Assembly (NCBI GenBank): GCA_021373025.1 | Contig: JAJFTL010000022.1 | Coordinates: forward strand, 1-64,000 | Source of the DNA: a bacterium | GTDB taxonomy: Bacteria > Caldisericota > Caldisericia > Cryosericales > Cryosericaceae | Direction of reading: 5' to 3' | DNA: 64,000 bases | Part shown: positions 18,978 to 28,401 of the stretch, in pieces | Position numbering within the stretch: position 1 is the stretch's first letter | Layout: each line of letters starts with the position of its first letter | Made by a program: the position numbers and the translations under genes | Notes under the pieces: generated by a model | The model's input: the letters and a program-made list of their open reading frames with translations, nothing else | Told to the model about the DNA's origin: nothing | Databases searched by the model: none

Positions 18978-19939
18978 TGACGACCAAGGCTGGTTGGGAA
19001 TTCAAGGAAGGAACTCTTCCTGATGCGGGTGCATTTGCACCTGCCTCGAAGAATTCTGGGGACCTGCAGCAGATTGCTGGACGTCCAACAACCTATTGGA
19101 GTGACGCTATTCGTCGTGTTCGTCGCAACAAGCTGGCTGTCATCGGTTTCTGGGTCATCGTCGCCTTGTTCGTCATTGCCATTGTTGGGCCTATGCTATC
19201 GCCGTACACCTATGCGGAACAGGATCTCACGAACACGTATCAGTCCCCTACGCTGCGGCATCCATTCGGCACGGATCAGTTGGGACGAGATCAGATGACG
19301 CGTGTGCTGTACGGTTCACGCATTTCACTGGCAGTAGGTGTTGTATGCGCTGCCCTCAATTTTGCCATTGGCGTGACGTATGGCGGCATTGCTGCCTATT
19401 TTGGGGGGAGGGTCGACAACATCATGATGCGTATCGTCGATATCCTGTATGGGATACCGACATTGATCATTGTCATCCTTCTTACGGTTCTCTTCAAGGA
19501 TAGGGGGGTCAATCCTTTGGTGAACGTATTTATCGCCATTGGGCTCACCTATTGGCTGCCTATGGCACGTATCGTGCGAGGTGAAATTCTGTCGCTGAAG
19601 GAGCGCGAGTTTGCCTTGGCTGCCAAGACCATCGGTGCGCCAAACAATCGCATTCTGTTCAAGCACTTGATCCCCAATGCCATGGGACCAATCATTGTCA
19701 CTGTGACGCTGGAGGTCCCATCTGCGATCTTCACCGAGGCGTTCCTCAGCTACATTGGATTGGGTGTCAGTGCTCCAGTGGCCAGCTGGGGCGTGCTTGC
19801 CTCAGATGGTACTGAGGCTATTCGCTCATTTCCATATCTGGTCGTGTTTCCAGCGCTTGCTATCAGCTTGACGATGTTTGCGTTCAATTTCCTGGGTGAT
19901 GGACTGCGCGATGCATTGGATCCGCGCTTGAGGCAGTAG
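18977..19939 (+). CDS. oppC: Oligopeptide ABC transporter permease
   Basis: A 320-residue permease with an extended cytoplasmic N terminus, then the first helix (LAVIGFWVIVALFVIAIVG). HPFGTDQLGRDQMTRVLYGSR is the classic OppC/DppC motif, and the coupling loop is EREFALAAKTIGAPNNRILFKH. It pairs with OppB. AAAGGAAGG lies ahead of the ATG that overlaps the oppB stop. Confidence 0.95.
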   Translation: MTTKAGWEFKEGTLPDAGAFAPASKNSGDLQQIAGRPTTYWSDAIRRVRRNKLAVIGFWVIVALFVIAIVGPMLSPYTYAEQDLTNTYQSPTLRHPFGTDQLGRDQMTRVLYGSRISLAVGVVCAALNFAIGVTYGGIAAYFGGRVDNIMMRIVDILYGIPTLIIVILLTVLFKDRGVNPLVNVFIAIGLTYWLPMARIVRGEILSLKEREFALAAKTIGAPNNRILFKHLIPNAMGPIIVTVTLEVPSAIFTEAFLSYIGLGVSAPVASWGVLASDGTEAIRSFPYLVVFPALAISLTMFAFNFLGDGLRDALDPRLRQ

Positions 19940-19949
19940 GAGGCATCGA

Positions 19950-21020
19950 ATGGACGAGACGAATCTGCTGATGCGCATTGATGGAGTTACAACGAATTTT
20001 CATACGTATGCTGGCATCGTTCACGCTGTAGACGACATGACGATCACCGTTCCCAAAGACTCAGTCGTTGGCATTGTTGGTGAGTCAGGCTCCGGCAAGT
20101 CTGTGACGATGATGTCCGTCATGCGCCTGATTCCCAGCCCCCCGGGACGTATCGAATCAGGACATGTCTGGTTCGATGGTGCCACTCTGAACATGGCCGA
20201 TTACGTGCAGCAGGAGGGGCCGAATCGGGGAATGGTTGACTTATTGAGCCTTCCTCCCGAAGAAATGATGAAGGTGCGGGGCCGGCACGTGAGTATGATC
20301 TTCCAGGATCCGATGGTCTCCCTGAACCCGGTGCTGACCATAGGTTTGCAGATGACAGAGTCCATGGTGGCGCATGGCATCGCAGACAACGAAGAGGCTT
20401 GGAAAAGGGCGATCGAGATGCTTGCCCTGGTCAGTATCCCCAACCCCGAGGAGCGCATGCGGGACTATCCACATCAATACTCCGGCGGCATGCGGCAGCG
20501 GGTCATGATTGCGATGGCACTCTCATGCAGCCCAGAACTGGTGATCGCGGATGAACCCACGACTTCTCTGGACGTCACAGTTCAGGCGCAGATCTTGGAG
20601 CTCATGAAAGAATTGAAGACCAAGCTTAAATCCAGCGTCATTATTATCAGTCATGACCTGTCTATTGTGGCCGGCATGGCTGATAAAGTCGTCGTCATGT
20701 ATGCAGGGCGCGTACTTGAAGAAGCTGACGTCTATGATCTGTATGAGAAGCCGGGGCATCCGTATACGATGGGACTGATGAAGTCCGTTCCTCGTCTCGA
20801 TGCAGACGATCGGGAGCGCCTGGTTCCCATTGAGGGGAGCCCTCCGGATCTGCTCGCTCCTCCTGCGGGATGCAAATTCGCTCCCCGCTGCCAATATGCC
20901 ATGGAGATATGCTGTAAGCAGGAACCGCCACTCATTACGATTGGAGACGGGCACCGTGCCAGGTGCTTCCTCCATCATCCCGCAGCGCCAGCAGTTCCTG
21001 GATTTGTGAAAGTGGAGTAG
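19950..21020 (+). CDS. oppD: Oligopeptide ABC transporter ATP-binding protein
   Basis: A 356-residue ATPase with Walker A GESGSGKS, Q-loop FQDPMVSLNPV, signature YSGGMRQRVMIAMAL, Walker B LVIADEPTTSLD and H-loop SHD. The C-terminal extension with CKFAPRCQYAMEICCKQEPP is the cysteine motif of the OppD/DppD subfamily, which in some members binds a [4Fe-4S] cluster. Partner of OppF in powering peptide uptake. Confidence 0.95.
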   Translation: MDETNLLMRIDGVTTNFHTYAGIVHAVDDMTITVPKDSVVGIVGESGSGKSVTMMSVMRLIPSPPGRIESGHVWFDGATLNMADYVQQEGPNRGMVDLLSLPPEEMMKVRGRHVSMIFQDPMVSLNPVLTIGLQMTESMVAHGIADNEEAWKRAIEMLALVSIPNPEERMRDYPHQYSGGMRQRVMIAMALSCSPELVIADEPTTSLDVTVQAQILELMKELKTKLKSSVIIISHDLSIVAGMADKVVVMYAGRVLEEADVYDLYEKPGHPYTMGLMKSVPRLDADDRERLVPIEGSPPDLLAPPAGCKFAPRCQYAMEICCKQEPPLITIGDGHRARCFLHHPAAPAVPGFVKVE

Positions 21021-21022
21021 CA

Positions 21023-21997
21023 ATGGAAACGATATTGAAGGTCGAACATCTCAAGAAGTATTTTTCAGTCAACGTCGGGGGACCGTTTGCGCGGCATATG
21101 GCCAGTCTGAAGGCGGTCGATGATGTTTCATTTGAAGTCGGTCGGGGCGAGACCGTGGGGCTCGTGGGAGAGACGGGATGCGGCAAGACGACAGTTGGCA
21201 GGACCATCGTGGGACTGTATGCACCGACCGCAGGTACCATCACCTACTGTGATGAGAACTTGTGTGCCTTGAGCCGCGAAGCTATGCGTAACGTGCGCAC
21301 CAAACTACAGATGATCTTTCAAGATCCCTATGCATCACTTGATCCTCGTGAGACCGTAGGGAATATTATTGAAGAACCGATGGACATCTTCAGCATCGGG
21401 AGCATGGCGGAACGACGAGAAAGAGTCCAGGAGCTGTTACGGATCGTGGGACTCAATCCGGAGCATGCCAATCGCTTTCCACATGAATTCTCCGGGGGGC
21501 AGCGCCAGCGCATCGGCATTGCTCGCGCCCTGGCGATGAACCCAGAGTTCATTGTTGCCGATGAACCGATCTCTGCGCTCGACGTCAGTATCCAAGCCCA
21601 GATCGTGAATATGCTCGAGGACTTGCAACAGAGGTTGGGGCTTACCTATCTGTTCATCGCCCATGATCTGGCAATGGTCAAGCATATCAGCGATCGCGTA
21701 CTGGTTGCATATCTCGGCAAGATTGTCGAAATTGACGAAAGCCGGAATATCTACAAGCATCCACTGCATCCGTATACGAAGGCTCTGCTTTCCGCCGTGC
21801 CTATTCCAGATCCACGCATCGAAAGGCGACGGCAGCGGATTGTACTGAAAGGGGATCTTCCCAGCCCGATTAACCCACCGAGTGGCTGTCGCTTCCGAAC
21901 ACGCTGCCCCATCGCACAGCCTGTCTGTGCTGAGCAGGAGCCGGAGTTGCGCGACATGGGTTCTGGTCATATGGTCGCCTGCCATTTCGCTGGCTGA
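21023..21997 (+). CDS. oppF: Oligopeptide ABC transporter ATP-binding protein
   Basis: A 324-residue ATPase with Walker A GETGCGKTT, Q-loop FQDPYASLDPRETV, signature FSGGQRQRIGIARAL, Walker B FIVADEPISALD, and the OppF-type tail GCRFRTRCPIAQPVCAEQEPEL. The start at 21023 is two bases after the oppD stop and preceded by GGAG. A strong terminator follows, closing the oppABCDF operon. Confidence 0.95.
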   Translation: METILKVEHLKKYFSVNVGGPFARHMASLKAVDDVSFEVGRGETVGLVGETGCGKTTVGRTIVGLYAPTAGTITYCDENLCALSREAMRNVRTKLQMIFQDPYASLDPRETVGNIIEEPMDIFSIGSMAERRERVQELLRIVGLNPEHANRFPHEFSGGQRQRIGIARALAMNPEFIVADEPISALDVSIQAQIVNMLEDLQQRLGLTYLFIAHDLAMVKHISDRVLVAYLGKIVEIDESRNIYKHPLHPYTKALLSAVPIPDPRIERRRQRIVLKGDLPSPINPPSGCRFRTRCPIAQPVCAEQEPELRDMGSGHMVACHFAG

Positions 21998-22017
21998 GGA
22001 TTTGTAGAGCATGTCAG

Positions 22018-22050
22018 AGGACCGGCTGAGATGTCGGTCCTTTTCTTTTT
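22018..22050 (+). terminator. Intrinsic terminator of oppABCDF
   Basis: AGGACCG (22018-22024) pairs with CGGTCCT (22035-22041) around a 10-base loop and is followed by a T-rich run (TTTCTTTTT). Confidence 0.85.
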
Positions 22051-22067
22051 CGAAGGCGCACCAGGGA

Positions 22068-22095
22068 TTGGCAAGTGACCGATTTCGCCTATAAC
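22068..22095 (+). promoter_or_regulatory. Sigma70-type promoter of preTA
   Basis: TTGGCA (22068-22073) lies 16 bases before TATAAC (22090-22095), directly behind the opp terminator and about 105 bases ahead of preT. Confidence 0.65.
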
Positions 22096-22200
22096 ACTAC
22101 AACAGGATGACTACGGGCCTGCTCGTTCTGGAGGTCTGGCCTGACGAATGAGGAGACATTTTCCTGAGACTCAGCTGACGAGGAGAAAACGGGAGGAACA

Positions 22201-23466
22201 ATGCAAGACTTCGAGAAGACGATGGATATACAGCGGGCTACCATTGAAGCAGAACGCTGTCTGTATTGTTACGATGCTCCATGTATGGCTGCCTGCCCTG
22301 CTCATGTGCCTGTTCCCGAATTCATACAATCGATTCGAAGCGGCAACTTGCATGGGGCGCGAAGTATCTTGCAAGAGGCACATCCGTTCATTGAGACGTG
22401 CGGCCGCATTTGTCCAGAGGAAGCATTTTGTCAATCGGCTTGTGCGCGGGGTAAGATTGACACGCCAGTCCACATCAGGCAACTGCATCGGTTTGTGACC
22501 GACGCAACTGACGCCGCTGACCGCATTGAACTTCCGGGGGCGACCGCAGGCAAGATTGCCATCGTTGGTGCGGGGCCCGCCGGCTTGTCCTGCGCGCGTG
22601 AGCTACGGTCAATGAGTTTCGTGTGCGATGTTTTTGAGGACCGGCAGGCAGGTGGAGTGCCGAGTCAAGAGATATCGACACGTCGATATCCGCGCGAGGT
22701 CGAGCAGAGGGAATTGCTCTTTCTCATGTCCAGGTTTGTTTCCCATGTTCATGTGCAGCACGTAACAGACGTGACGCGCCTGAAGTCTGAGTATGATGCT
22801 GTCTTTATAGCCACAGGACTGCCCGCCGAAAGCGAACTCAAGATCGAAGGGGTGCAACTCGCTGGCGTACATCGGGCTCGCGAACTGTTGCGGAAGATGA
22901 GGTCCGGGACGGACAGCGGTGTGGGGGATCGTGTGGGCGTCATTGGTGGGGGGAACGTTGCAGTTGAAGTAGCTTCGATGCTTCGTGAGGAAGAGTCGGA
23001 GCGCGATGTAGTCATCATTTATCGTCGTGGTATGAAGGAGATGAAAGCGTTCAAGAAGGAGATCGAGGAAGCTACGGCACTCGGCGTGACATATCAGTTT
23101 CTGGCGATACCCGATAAAGTGATTGGCAGCCAGCATGTTGAGGGGTTACAAGTCACTCAGGCTCGCTTGAGCTGCGAAGACAGTTCTGGACGTCGCAGTT
23201 TCGATGCCCTGCCTGGTTCGAGTTTTGTCATTCCGCTCGACACTGTGGTTATTGCCGTAGGACAGCGCCCAGACGAAGGAGTGTTCCCCGGCATTGATCG
23301 CAGTCCTTCGGGATTGATCCTGGTCGGCGACAATATGCAGACCAATATTCCTGGAATCTACGCTGGTGGCGACATCGTTCGTGGAGCCCGGACAGTGGTT
23401 GAGGCAGTGTGCGACGGAAAGAAAGCGGCTGAATGCATTGCAGCGTATGTGACAGGAGGCAGGTAA
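22201..23466 (+). CDS. preT: NAD(P)H-dependent dihydropyrimidine dehydrogenase-type subunit PreT
   Basis: A 421-residue flavoprotein of the glutamate-synthase small-subunit/PreT family. N-terminal cysteines (C20, C23, C28, C32 and a second set in CGRICPEEAFCQSAC) bind two [4Fe-4S] clusters. An FAD dinucleotide fold follows (IAIVGAGPAGLSCA), then an NAD(P) fold (VGVIGGGNVAVEVA) and the closing FAD motif GIYAGGDIVRGARTV. It passes electrons from NAD(P)H to the PreA partner, whose start overlaps its stop. The pair could reduce uracil/thymine, or serve as a general NADPH-ferredoxin module; the sequence favours the first through PreA. Confidence 0.88.
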   Translation: MQDFEKTMDIQRATIEAERCLYCYDAPCMAACPAHVPVPEFIQSIRSGNLHGARSILQEAHPFIETCGRICPEEAFCQSACARGKIDTPVHIRQLHRFVTDATDAADRIELPGATAGKIAIVGAGPAGLSCARELRSMSFVCDVFEDRQAGGVPSQEISTRRYPREVEQRELLFLMSRFVSHVHVQHVTDVTRLKSEYDAVFIATGLPAESELKIEGVQLAGVHRARELLRKMRSGTDSGVGDRVGVIGGGNVAVEVASMLREEESERDVVIIYRRGMKEMKAFKKEIEEATALGVTYQFLAIPDKVIGSQHVEGLQVTQARLSCEDSSGRRSFDALPGSSFVIPLDTVVIAVGQRPDEGVFPGIDRSPSGLILVGDNMQTNIPGIYAGGDIVRGARTVVEAVCDGKKAAECIAAYVTGGR

Positions 23467-24707
23467 TGTATCGTGAACATGATCTTTCCTATGGTTTTCT
23501 TGGGATACATCTGGAGAATCCATTTATTCTCTCGGCAGCGCCACCGACGGACGAGTTGGAAATGGCTGTTGATGGACTGAAGGCCGGTTGGGCAGGTCTT
23601 GTCCTGAAGACAACGTCTGTTGAAGGTAACCCCGTCAATCTGAAATACCCCATGATGTCCTCGTTTGGCACAGCAGCCCACAAACTTTGGGGACTAGGCA
23701 ACATTGACCTCATCTCCCAGTATCACATCGACGAAATTTGCGAAAGAGTCGAGACGCTCAAACGGATGTTCCCCACGAAAATGATCGCTGCCTCTATCAT
23801 GGGTTCGCAGAAGGAAGACTGGCAGTCCCTGGTCTGGAAGTTGAAGAAAGCTGGTGTCGACCTGATCGAGTGTAGCTTCAGTTGTCCTCAGGGCAGTATG
23901 GGAGAGGCGCCTGGTCGTATGCTCGCGCAGAGTGTCGAAGCGACTGAGAAGGTTGCGCGGTGGGTGAAGGAAGCTGCCGAGAACACCCCAGTACTGATCA
24001 AGATTACGCCTCAGGTCACAGATATTGTCGAGATCGCCAGAGCATTGAAGCGTGCCGGTGTTGACGGCATTACGGCCAGTAACTCCGTTCCTGCTCTTAT
24101 AGGTATTGATGTTGAAACGCTTGAGCCCCGTCCATCCCTTTTTGGCGATGGAGCCTATTCTGGCATGACGGGTATGGCAATCAAGCCTCTTACCCTTCGG
24201 ACTATCGCGGAGATTGCCCGCAACGTCGACATCACGATCAGTGGTAACGGCGGTGCCTATTCCTGGAGTGATGCCGTGGAATTGATGGCCGTTGGAGCGT
24301 CGAATGTCCAATTCTGTACACTGCCCATGCATTATGGATTTGGAACGATACGCGATCTGAAGAGCGGGCTTGCCGACTATCTTGATCGGAAAGGGTTCGC
24401 GTCTCCGCTGGACATCGTCGGGAAGGCCCTTCACTCCATTAAGGGACAGGAGGAACTGTCTGCACCACGTACGCGTTCCGAAATCGATCTGGACAGGTGC
24501 ATTGGTTGCGGCAATTGTTTTCGGTCCTGTACCGATGGGGGGCACAGAGCTATCGAGTGGAATGCGGACAAGAGACAGCCCGTGGTTGATCTTGAGAAGT
24601 GCCCGGGGTGCGGCCAATGTATGCAAGTCTGCCCGGTTAATGCTATTCGCATGAAGGAGGAACTGGAGACTCAGACTCACTACTTTCAGTTCACTGGAAG
24701 TCGCTGA
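23466..24707 (+). CDS. preA: Dihydropyrimidine dehydrogenase-type catalytic subunit PreA
   Basis: A 413-residue protein with a dihydroorotate-dehydrogenase-like FMN barrel (FLGIHLENPFILSAAPPT at the start, IECSFSCPQG with the catalytic-loop cysteine, TISGNGGAYSW near the FMN phosphate) and a C-terminal two-cluster ferredoxin domain (CIGCGNCFRSC, CPGCGQCMQVCP). This is the architecture of NAD-dependent dihydropyrimidine dehydrogenase PreA, which with PreT interconverts uracil and dihydrouracil. ATG 23466 shares a base with the preT stop and has AGGAGG six bases upstream. Confidence 0.9.
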   Translation: MYREHDLSYGFLGIHLENPFILSAAPPTDELEMAVDGLKAGWAGLVLKTTSVEGNPVNLKYPMMSSFGTAAHKLWGLGNIDLISQYHIDEICERVETLKRMFPTKMIAASIMGSQKEDWQSLVWKLKKAGVDLIECSFSCPQGSMGEAPGRMLAQSVEATEKVARWVKEAAENTPVLIKITPQVTDIVEIARALKRAGVDGITASNSVPALIGIDVETLEPRPSLFGDGAYSGMTGMAIKPLTLRTIAEIARNVDITISGNGGAYSWSDAVELMAVGASNVQFCTLPMHYGFGTIRDLKSGLADYLDRKGFASPLDIVGKALHSIKGQEELSAPRTRSEIDLDRCIGCGNCFRSCTDGGHRAIEWNADKRQPVVDLEKCPGCGQCMQVCPVNAIRMKEELETQTHYFQFTGSR

Positions 24708-24773
24708 ATCTTGGTCGGTACCGACGCGGCCCCTGCGGTAGATGCTGCGGGGGACGCGTCCATACATCATCGG

Positions 24774-24801
24774 TTGAGTGCCACCGTGAACCCGATATAC
24801 T
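24774..24801 (+). promoter_or_regulatory. Sigma70-type promoter of the decarboxylase operon
   Basis: TTGAGT (24774-24779) is followed after 16 bases by TATACT (24796-24801), about 57 bases before the carboxyltransferase gene. Confidence 0.65.
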
Positions 24802-24858
24802 TACAAGAGGCGGGTTTGGTAAGTTCTTGTGCTGTACTGGAAATTGTGAGGAGGTAGT

Positions 24859-26406
24859 ATGGGCAATGACGAACAGTTCTTGGCATTGCGCTCAAGACGG
24901 GAACGGATTTTGGCAGGGGGAGGACCCAGCCGTGTGAAGAAACAGCACGATGCTGGGAAGCTGACTGCACGCGAGCGTATCGAGCTGCTGCTGGACAGCG
25001 GTTCGTTTCAAGAGGAGAACGTCTTTGTGAGCCACAGGAATGCTGGATTTGGACTGGACAAGCAGGAGCTTCCTGGGGATGGTGTAGTGACGGGTCACGG
25101 GCATGTCGACGGGCGGCTCGTATTTGTCTACTCGCAGGACTTCACTGTTGCCGGCGGCTCTCTTGGGGAGATGCACGCACTCAAAATTGCCCACGTGCAG
25201 GATCTTGCCTTGAAGTATGGAGCTCCAATTATCAGCATCAGCGATTCTGGAGGCGCTCGCATTCAGGAGGGTATCGATTCCCTGACAGGCTACGCGCGCA
25301 TTTTCTATCGCAATACGATCAGTTCGGGCGTCATTCCGCAAATATCTCTCATCGCTGGTCCATGCGCCGGCGGTGCAGTGTATTCGCCTGGTATCATGGA
25401 CTTTGTCGTTATGACGAATCAAGCGCGCATGTTCATTACTGGTCCCAAGGTGATTCAGAGCGTCACTGGCGAGGAAGTGACCGATGAGGAACTCGGAGGG
25501 CTCGCGGTACATGCGGAGAAGAGCGGCAATGTTCATCTGGCTGCAGTGGATGACAAGGAAGCAATCCGGCTTATTCGGGAACTACTGTCATACCTTCCAG
25601 CAAACAACAGTGAAGATGCTCCTGTGGCACACACCGATGATCCTGTCGACCGAAGCACGGCGGAAATCGCCGACATCATTCCTGCTGAAGCCAACAAGCC
25701 ATACGATGTACGCAAGGTCATTGGAAGCCTGGCAGATGAAGGCAAGTTCTTTGAACTGGCGCAGGATTTTGCGAAATCCATGTGTGTTGGCTTTACGCGC
25801 ATGGGAGGACAGGTTGTGGGTGTCGTTGCTAACCAATCACGGTCGATGGCGGGGGTACTGGACATTGACAGCTCAGACAAGGGCGCTCGCTTCGTGCGGT
25901 TTTGTGACGCATTCAATATCCCACTGCTCACGCTGGTCGATGTTGGCGGTTACCTTCCAGGCATTGACCAGGAACACGGGGGTATCATTCGTCATGGTGC
26001 CAAGCTTCTCTATGCCTTCTCGGAGTGTACTGTGCCAAAAGTCACCGTCATCCTGCGCAAGGCGTATGGAGGCGCCTATATCGCCATGTCCTGCCGCGAT
26101 CTGGGAGCAGATTTCGTGTTTGCCCTGCCATCTGCTGAAATCGCTGTCATGGGTGCTGATGCCGCGGCCCAGATCATTTTTGCCAAGGAAATCAGTGAGG
26201 CCGCGGATCCAGAGGAGACGCGCCGGACGCTCATTGCCGATTACAAGGAGAAACTCTACAACCCATACGTAGCTGCAGAACGGGGTCTGGTTGACGATGT
26301 TCTGGAGCCGGCACAGCTGCGAGGTCGGATCATTCGCTCGTTCAGAGCGGCTGTGAACAAGCGTGAGGAACGACCCGTACGCAAGCATGGGAACATTCCC
26401 CTCTAG
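24859..26406 (+). CDS. mmdA: Methylmalonyl-CoA decarboxylase/acyl-CoA carboxylase, carboxyltransferase subunit
   Basis: A 515-residue carboxyltransferase of the PccB/MmdA family with two crotonase-like halves. The oxyanion segments are ISISDSGGARIQEGIDSL with IAGPCAGGAVYSPG in the N half, and LVDVGGYLPGIDQEHGGIIRHGAKLLYA with RKAYGGAYIAM in the C half. It moves the carboxyl group between a CoA thioester and biotin. Because the genes after it encode a biotin carrier and a Na+-translocating beta subunit, and no biotin carboxylase is present, it probably decarboxylates (S)-methylmalonyl-CoA to propionyl-CoA to drive Na+ export. A glutaconyl-CoA or malonyl-CoA substrate is not excluded. Confidence 0.9.
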   Translation: MGNDEQFLALRSRRERILAGGGPSRVKKQHDAGKLTARERIELLLDSGSFQEENVFVSHRNAGFGLDKQELPGDGVVTGHGHVDGRLVFVYSQDFTVAGGSLGEMHALKIAHVQDLALKYGAPIISISDSGGARIQEGIDSLTGYARIFYRNTISSGVIPQISLIAGPCAGGAVYSPGIMDFVVMTNQARMFITGPKVIQSVTGEEVTDEELGGLAVHAEKSGNVHLAAVDDKEAIRLIRELLSYLPANNSEDAPVAHTDDPVDRSTAEIADIIPAEANKPYDVRKVIGSLADEGKFFELAQDFAKSMCVGFTRMGGQVVGVVANQSRSMAGVLDIDSSDKGARFVRFCDAFNIPLLTLVDVGGYLPGIDQEHGGIIRHGAKLLYAFSECTVPKVTVILRKAYGGAYIAMSCRDLGADFVFALPSAEIAVMGADAAAQIIFAKEISEAADPEETRRTLIADYKEKLYNPYVAAERGLVDDVLEPAQLRGRIIRSFRAAVNKREERPVRKHGNIPL

Positions 26407-26417
26407 GGAGAATCACG

Positions 26418-26687
26418 ATGATGAGAATGGATGTGAGCGGAAACGATGTGAGTGACGAAGAGTTGGCTGTGGTCATCGCGGCTGCACTGGCGGCATCTCG
26501 GAACAGTCCGGATTTCGCCACCGCGGTTGATCCATCCAGTCTTGACGATTCATCGATGGCTGCCGTGCTGGCCGCAATTGCAGCATCTGGCGTCTCACTC
26601 CGGCAGGAAGAAGCGCCACTGCCATGTGTCCATGAACTATGGAGAAGGCCAACATATGAACAATCAGTCAGGCCGCGTTGGCGCTGA
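26418..26687 (+). CDS. Small decarboxylase-operon protein resembling the OadG/MmdD C-terminal helix or MmdE
   Basis: An 89-residue soluble protein without a membrane helix. It holds two similar units, SDEELAVVIAAALAASRNS (residues 12-30) and DDSSMAAVLAAIAASGVS (about 43-60). The first looks like the acidic-then-alanine-rich helix that ends OadG/MmdD delta subunits and makes up the epsilon subunit MmdE of Veillonella. I infer it helps hold the biotin carrier and carboxyltransferase on the membrane beta subunit. The start at 26418 follows AGGGAG by seven bases. The last 25 residues are basic and not recognised. Confidence 0.6.
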   Translation: MMRMDVSGNDVSDEELAVVIAAALAASRNSPDFATAVDPSSLDDSSMAAVLAAIAASGVSLRQEEAPLPCVHELWRRPTYEQSVRPRWR

Positions 26688-26700
26688 CAGGAGGTCACCA

Positions 26701-27132
26701 GTGAAAAAGTACAGGATCACCGTAAATGGCAAGACATTCGATGTTGACGTAGAAGAGACGGGGCTACAGGAGTCTCCACCTCTACCGCTATCGGCGCCGC
26801 TGGCAGCTGCTACCCCCACGGTAGCCAGTCCGGCTGCGTCCACGCCGGCCGTCAAGCCAGCGACTGCTCCGGCGAATACAGCACCTCCCACGGTGCCAAA
26901 GCCGGGCGTTTCCAGTGGCGCAATGGTTATGAAGTCGCCATTGCCGGGCAAGATTCTGAAGGTGCTGGCAACACCGGGAAGTTCTTGGAAGAAAGGGGAC
27001 ACACTGCTAATCATCGAGGCCATGAAAATGGAAAATGAGATCCTTGCACCACGCGACTGCACGGTGGAAGAGGTGGCGGTTGAGGCCAACCAGACTGTCA
27101 AGACAGGAGATGTTCTGCTAAAACTCATCTAG
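26701..27132 (+). CDS. mmdC: Biotin carboxyl carrier subunit of the decarboxylase
   Basis: A 143-residue protein with a short N-terminal beta segment (KKYRITVNGKTFDVDVEE), a long Ala/Pro/Thr-rich flexible linker (about 25-78) and a C-terminal biotinyl domain whose AMKM motif places the biotinylated lysine at about residue 109. It shuttles the carboxyl group from MmdA to the membrane subunit MmdB. A GTG start at 26701 has AGGAGG six bases upstream; the longer reading would be an out-of-frame copy of the previous gene. Confidence 0.92.
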   Translation: MKKYRITVNGKTFDVDVEETGLQESPPLPLSAPLAAATPTVASPAASTPAVKPATAPANTAPPTVPKPGVSSGAMVMKSPLPGKILKVLATPGSSWKKGDTLLIIEAMKMENEILAPRDCTVEEVAVEANQTVKTGDVLLKLI

Positions 27133-27267
27133 ACCGCCCACACCTTTATCGGCAAAGCACCCTGGGGGAGGGTTGGTTTGCTGAGCGGTCCGTCGGACTC
27201 GGACAACGAATAGCGTTTTCTACAATGACCGTGAGTGAAACATACTGGGCAAAAGCGGGGGTACTGC

Positions 27268-28392
27268 ATGGCGGAGTTGCTGCGTGGTATTGTGGGAATG
27301 TCAGACTGGCGCGTCTGGGTAATGTTTTGTGTTGGTCTGGGGCTCATCTGGCTCGCAGTGAAGAAGGGATATGAGCCAAATCTCCTCCTTCCCATGGGGT
27401 TCGGGTGTCTGCTTGCTAATATCCCGTTTTCCTCGGCGGTCGGTGGCGGTTTCCTGGACGTTCTGTACAAGGGTGGCATCGCAAACGAGCTCTTCCCTAT
27501 CCTGATCTTCATCGGTGTGGGAGCCATGATCGATTTTGGTCCGCTTCTTCAGGACCCAGAGATGCTTTTTTTCGGCGCCGCAGCGCAATTCGGCATCTTC
27601 TTCACCATGATGCTGGCTCTGACCGTTGGACGGATTCCGGGGATTACAGGCATTCCAGGGTTGAGGGAGGCAGCAGCTATTGGGATCATCGGAGCTGCCG
27701 ATGGGCCAACGTCCATTTATGTCGCTGCCAGGTTTGCCCCCGCTTTGCTTGCACCGATCACTGTGGCTGCCTACTCGTACATGTCACTGGTACCGATTAT
27801 CCAGCCACCAGTCATTCGAGCTCTCACGACTCGTGAGGAGCGCATGATCCGAATGGAGAATCCTGAGCGTGAGGTCTCGAAGACGGTGAAGGTCATTTTT
27901 CCCATAGCGGTTACGCTTATCGCGGGTATTATCGCTCCCATGTCTGTGGCACTCATTGGCAGCCTCATGTTTGGCAATCTGCTGCGTGAGTCCGGGGTAA
28001 CGGATCGTCTCTCCAAGGCTGCGCAAAATGAGCTTACCAGTCTGGTGACTATTCTCTTGGGCATCACGATAGGCTCTTCCATGACAGGAGAACAGTTTCT
28101 CAACCCTACGACGCTCCTTATCATTGCGATGGGTCTCATTGCCTTTGTGTTTGACACAGCGGGAGGCGTATTGTTCGCGAAGCTGATCAACCTGTTCCGG
28201 AAACGAAAGATCAACCCGATGATTGGTGCGTGTGGCATATCCGCATTTCCGATGTCCGCTCGGGTTATTCAGAAGATGGCACAGCAGGAAGATGGCGACA
28301 ATTTCATTATCATGCATGCAGTGGGCGCCAATGTGGCAGGGCAGATAGCTTCCATCATTGCCGGAGGCTTGATTCTCGCGCTCGTGCCCTAG
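27268..28392 (+). CDS. mmdB: Sodium-translocating decarboxylase beta subunit
   Basis: A 374-residue integral membrane protein of the OadB/MmdB/GcdB family. It shows the conserved segments LIFIGVGAMIDFGPLL, GIIGAADGPTSIYVA (containing the Na+-site aspartate region), LVPIIQPP, GSLMFGNLLRESGV and the late FPMSARVIQ. It decarboxylates carboxybiotin and exports Na+, so it makes the sodium motive force of the complex. ATG 27268 follows a G-rich site; a start 33 bases earlier is possible. It is preceded by a 135-base gap with no clear terminator or promoter. Confidence 0.94.
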   Translation: MAELLRGIVGMSDWRVWVMFCVGLGLIWLAVKKGYEPNLLLPMGFGCLLANIPFSSAVGGGFLDVLYKGGIANELFPILIFIGVGAMIDFGPLLQDPEMLFFGAAAQFGIFFTMMLALTVGRIPGITGIPGLREAAAIGIIGAADGPTSIYVAARFAPALLAPITVAAYSYMSLVPIIQPPVIRALTTREERMIRMENPEREVSKTVKVIFPIAVTLIAGIIAPMSVALIGSLMFGNLLRESGVTDRLSKAAQNELTSLVTILLGITIGSSMTGEQFLNPTTLLIIAMGLIAFVFDTAGGVLFAKLINLFRKRKINPMIGACGISAFPMSARVIQKMAQQEDGDNFIIMHAVGANVAGQIASIIAGGLILALVP

Positions 28393-28401
28393 GAGGTTTC
28401 C

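Noticed and set aside
27133-27267. Promoter or attenuator between the biotin carrier and beta-subunit genes
   Set aside because: A TACAAT at 27221 lacks a -35 box at proper spacing and the only palindrome (GTCCGTCGGAC) cannot form a stable loop.
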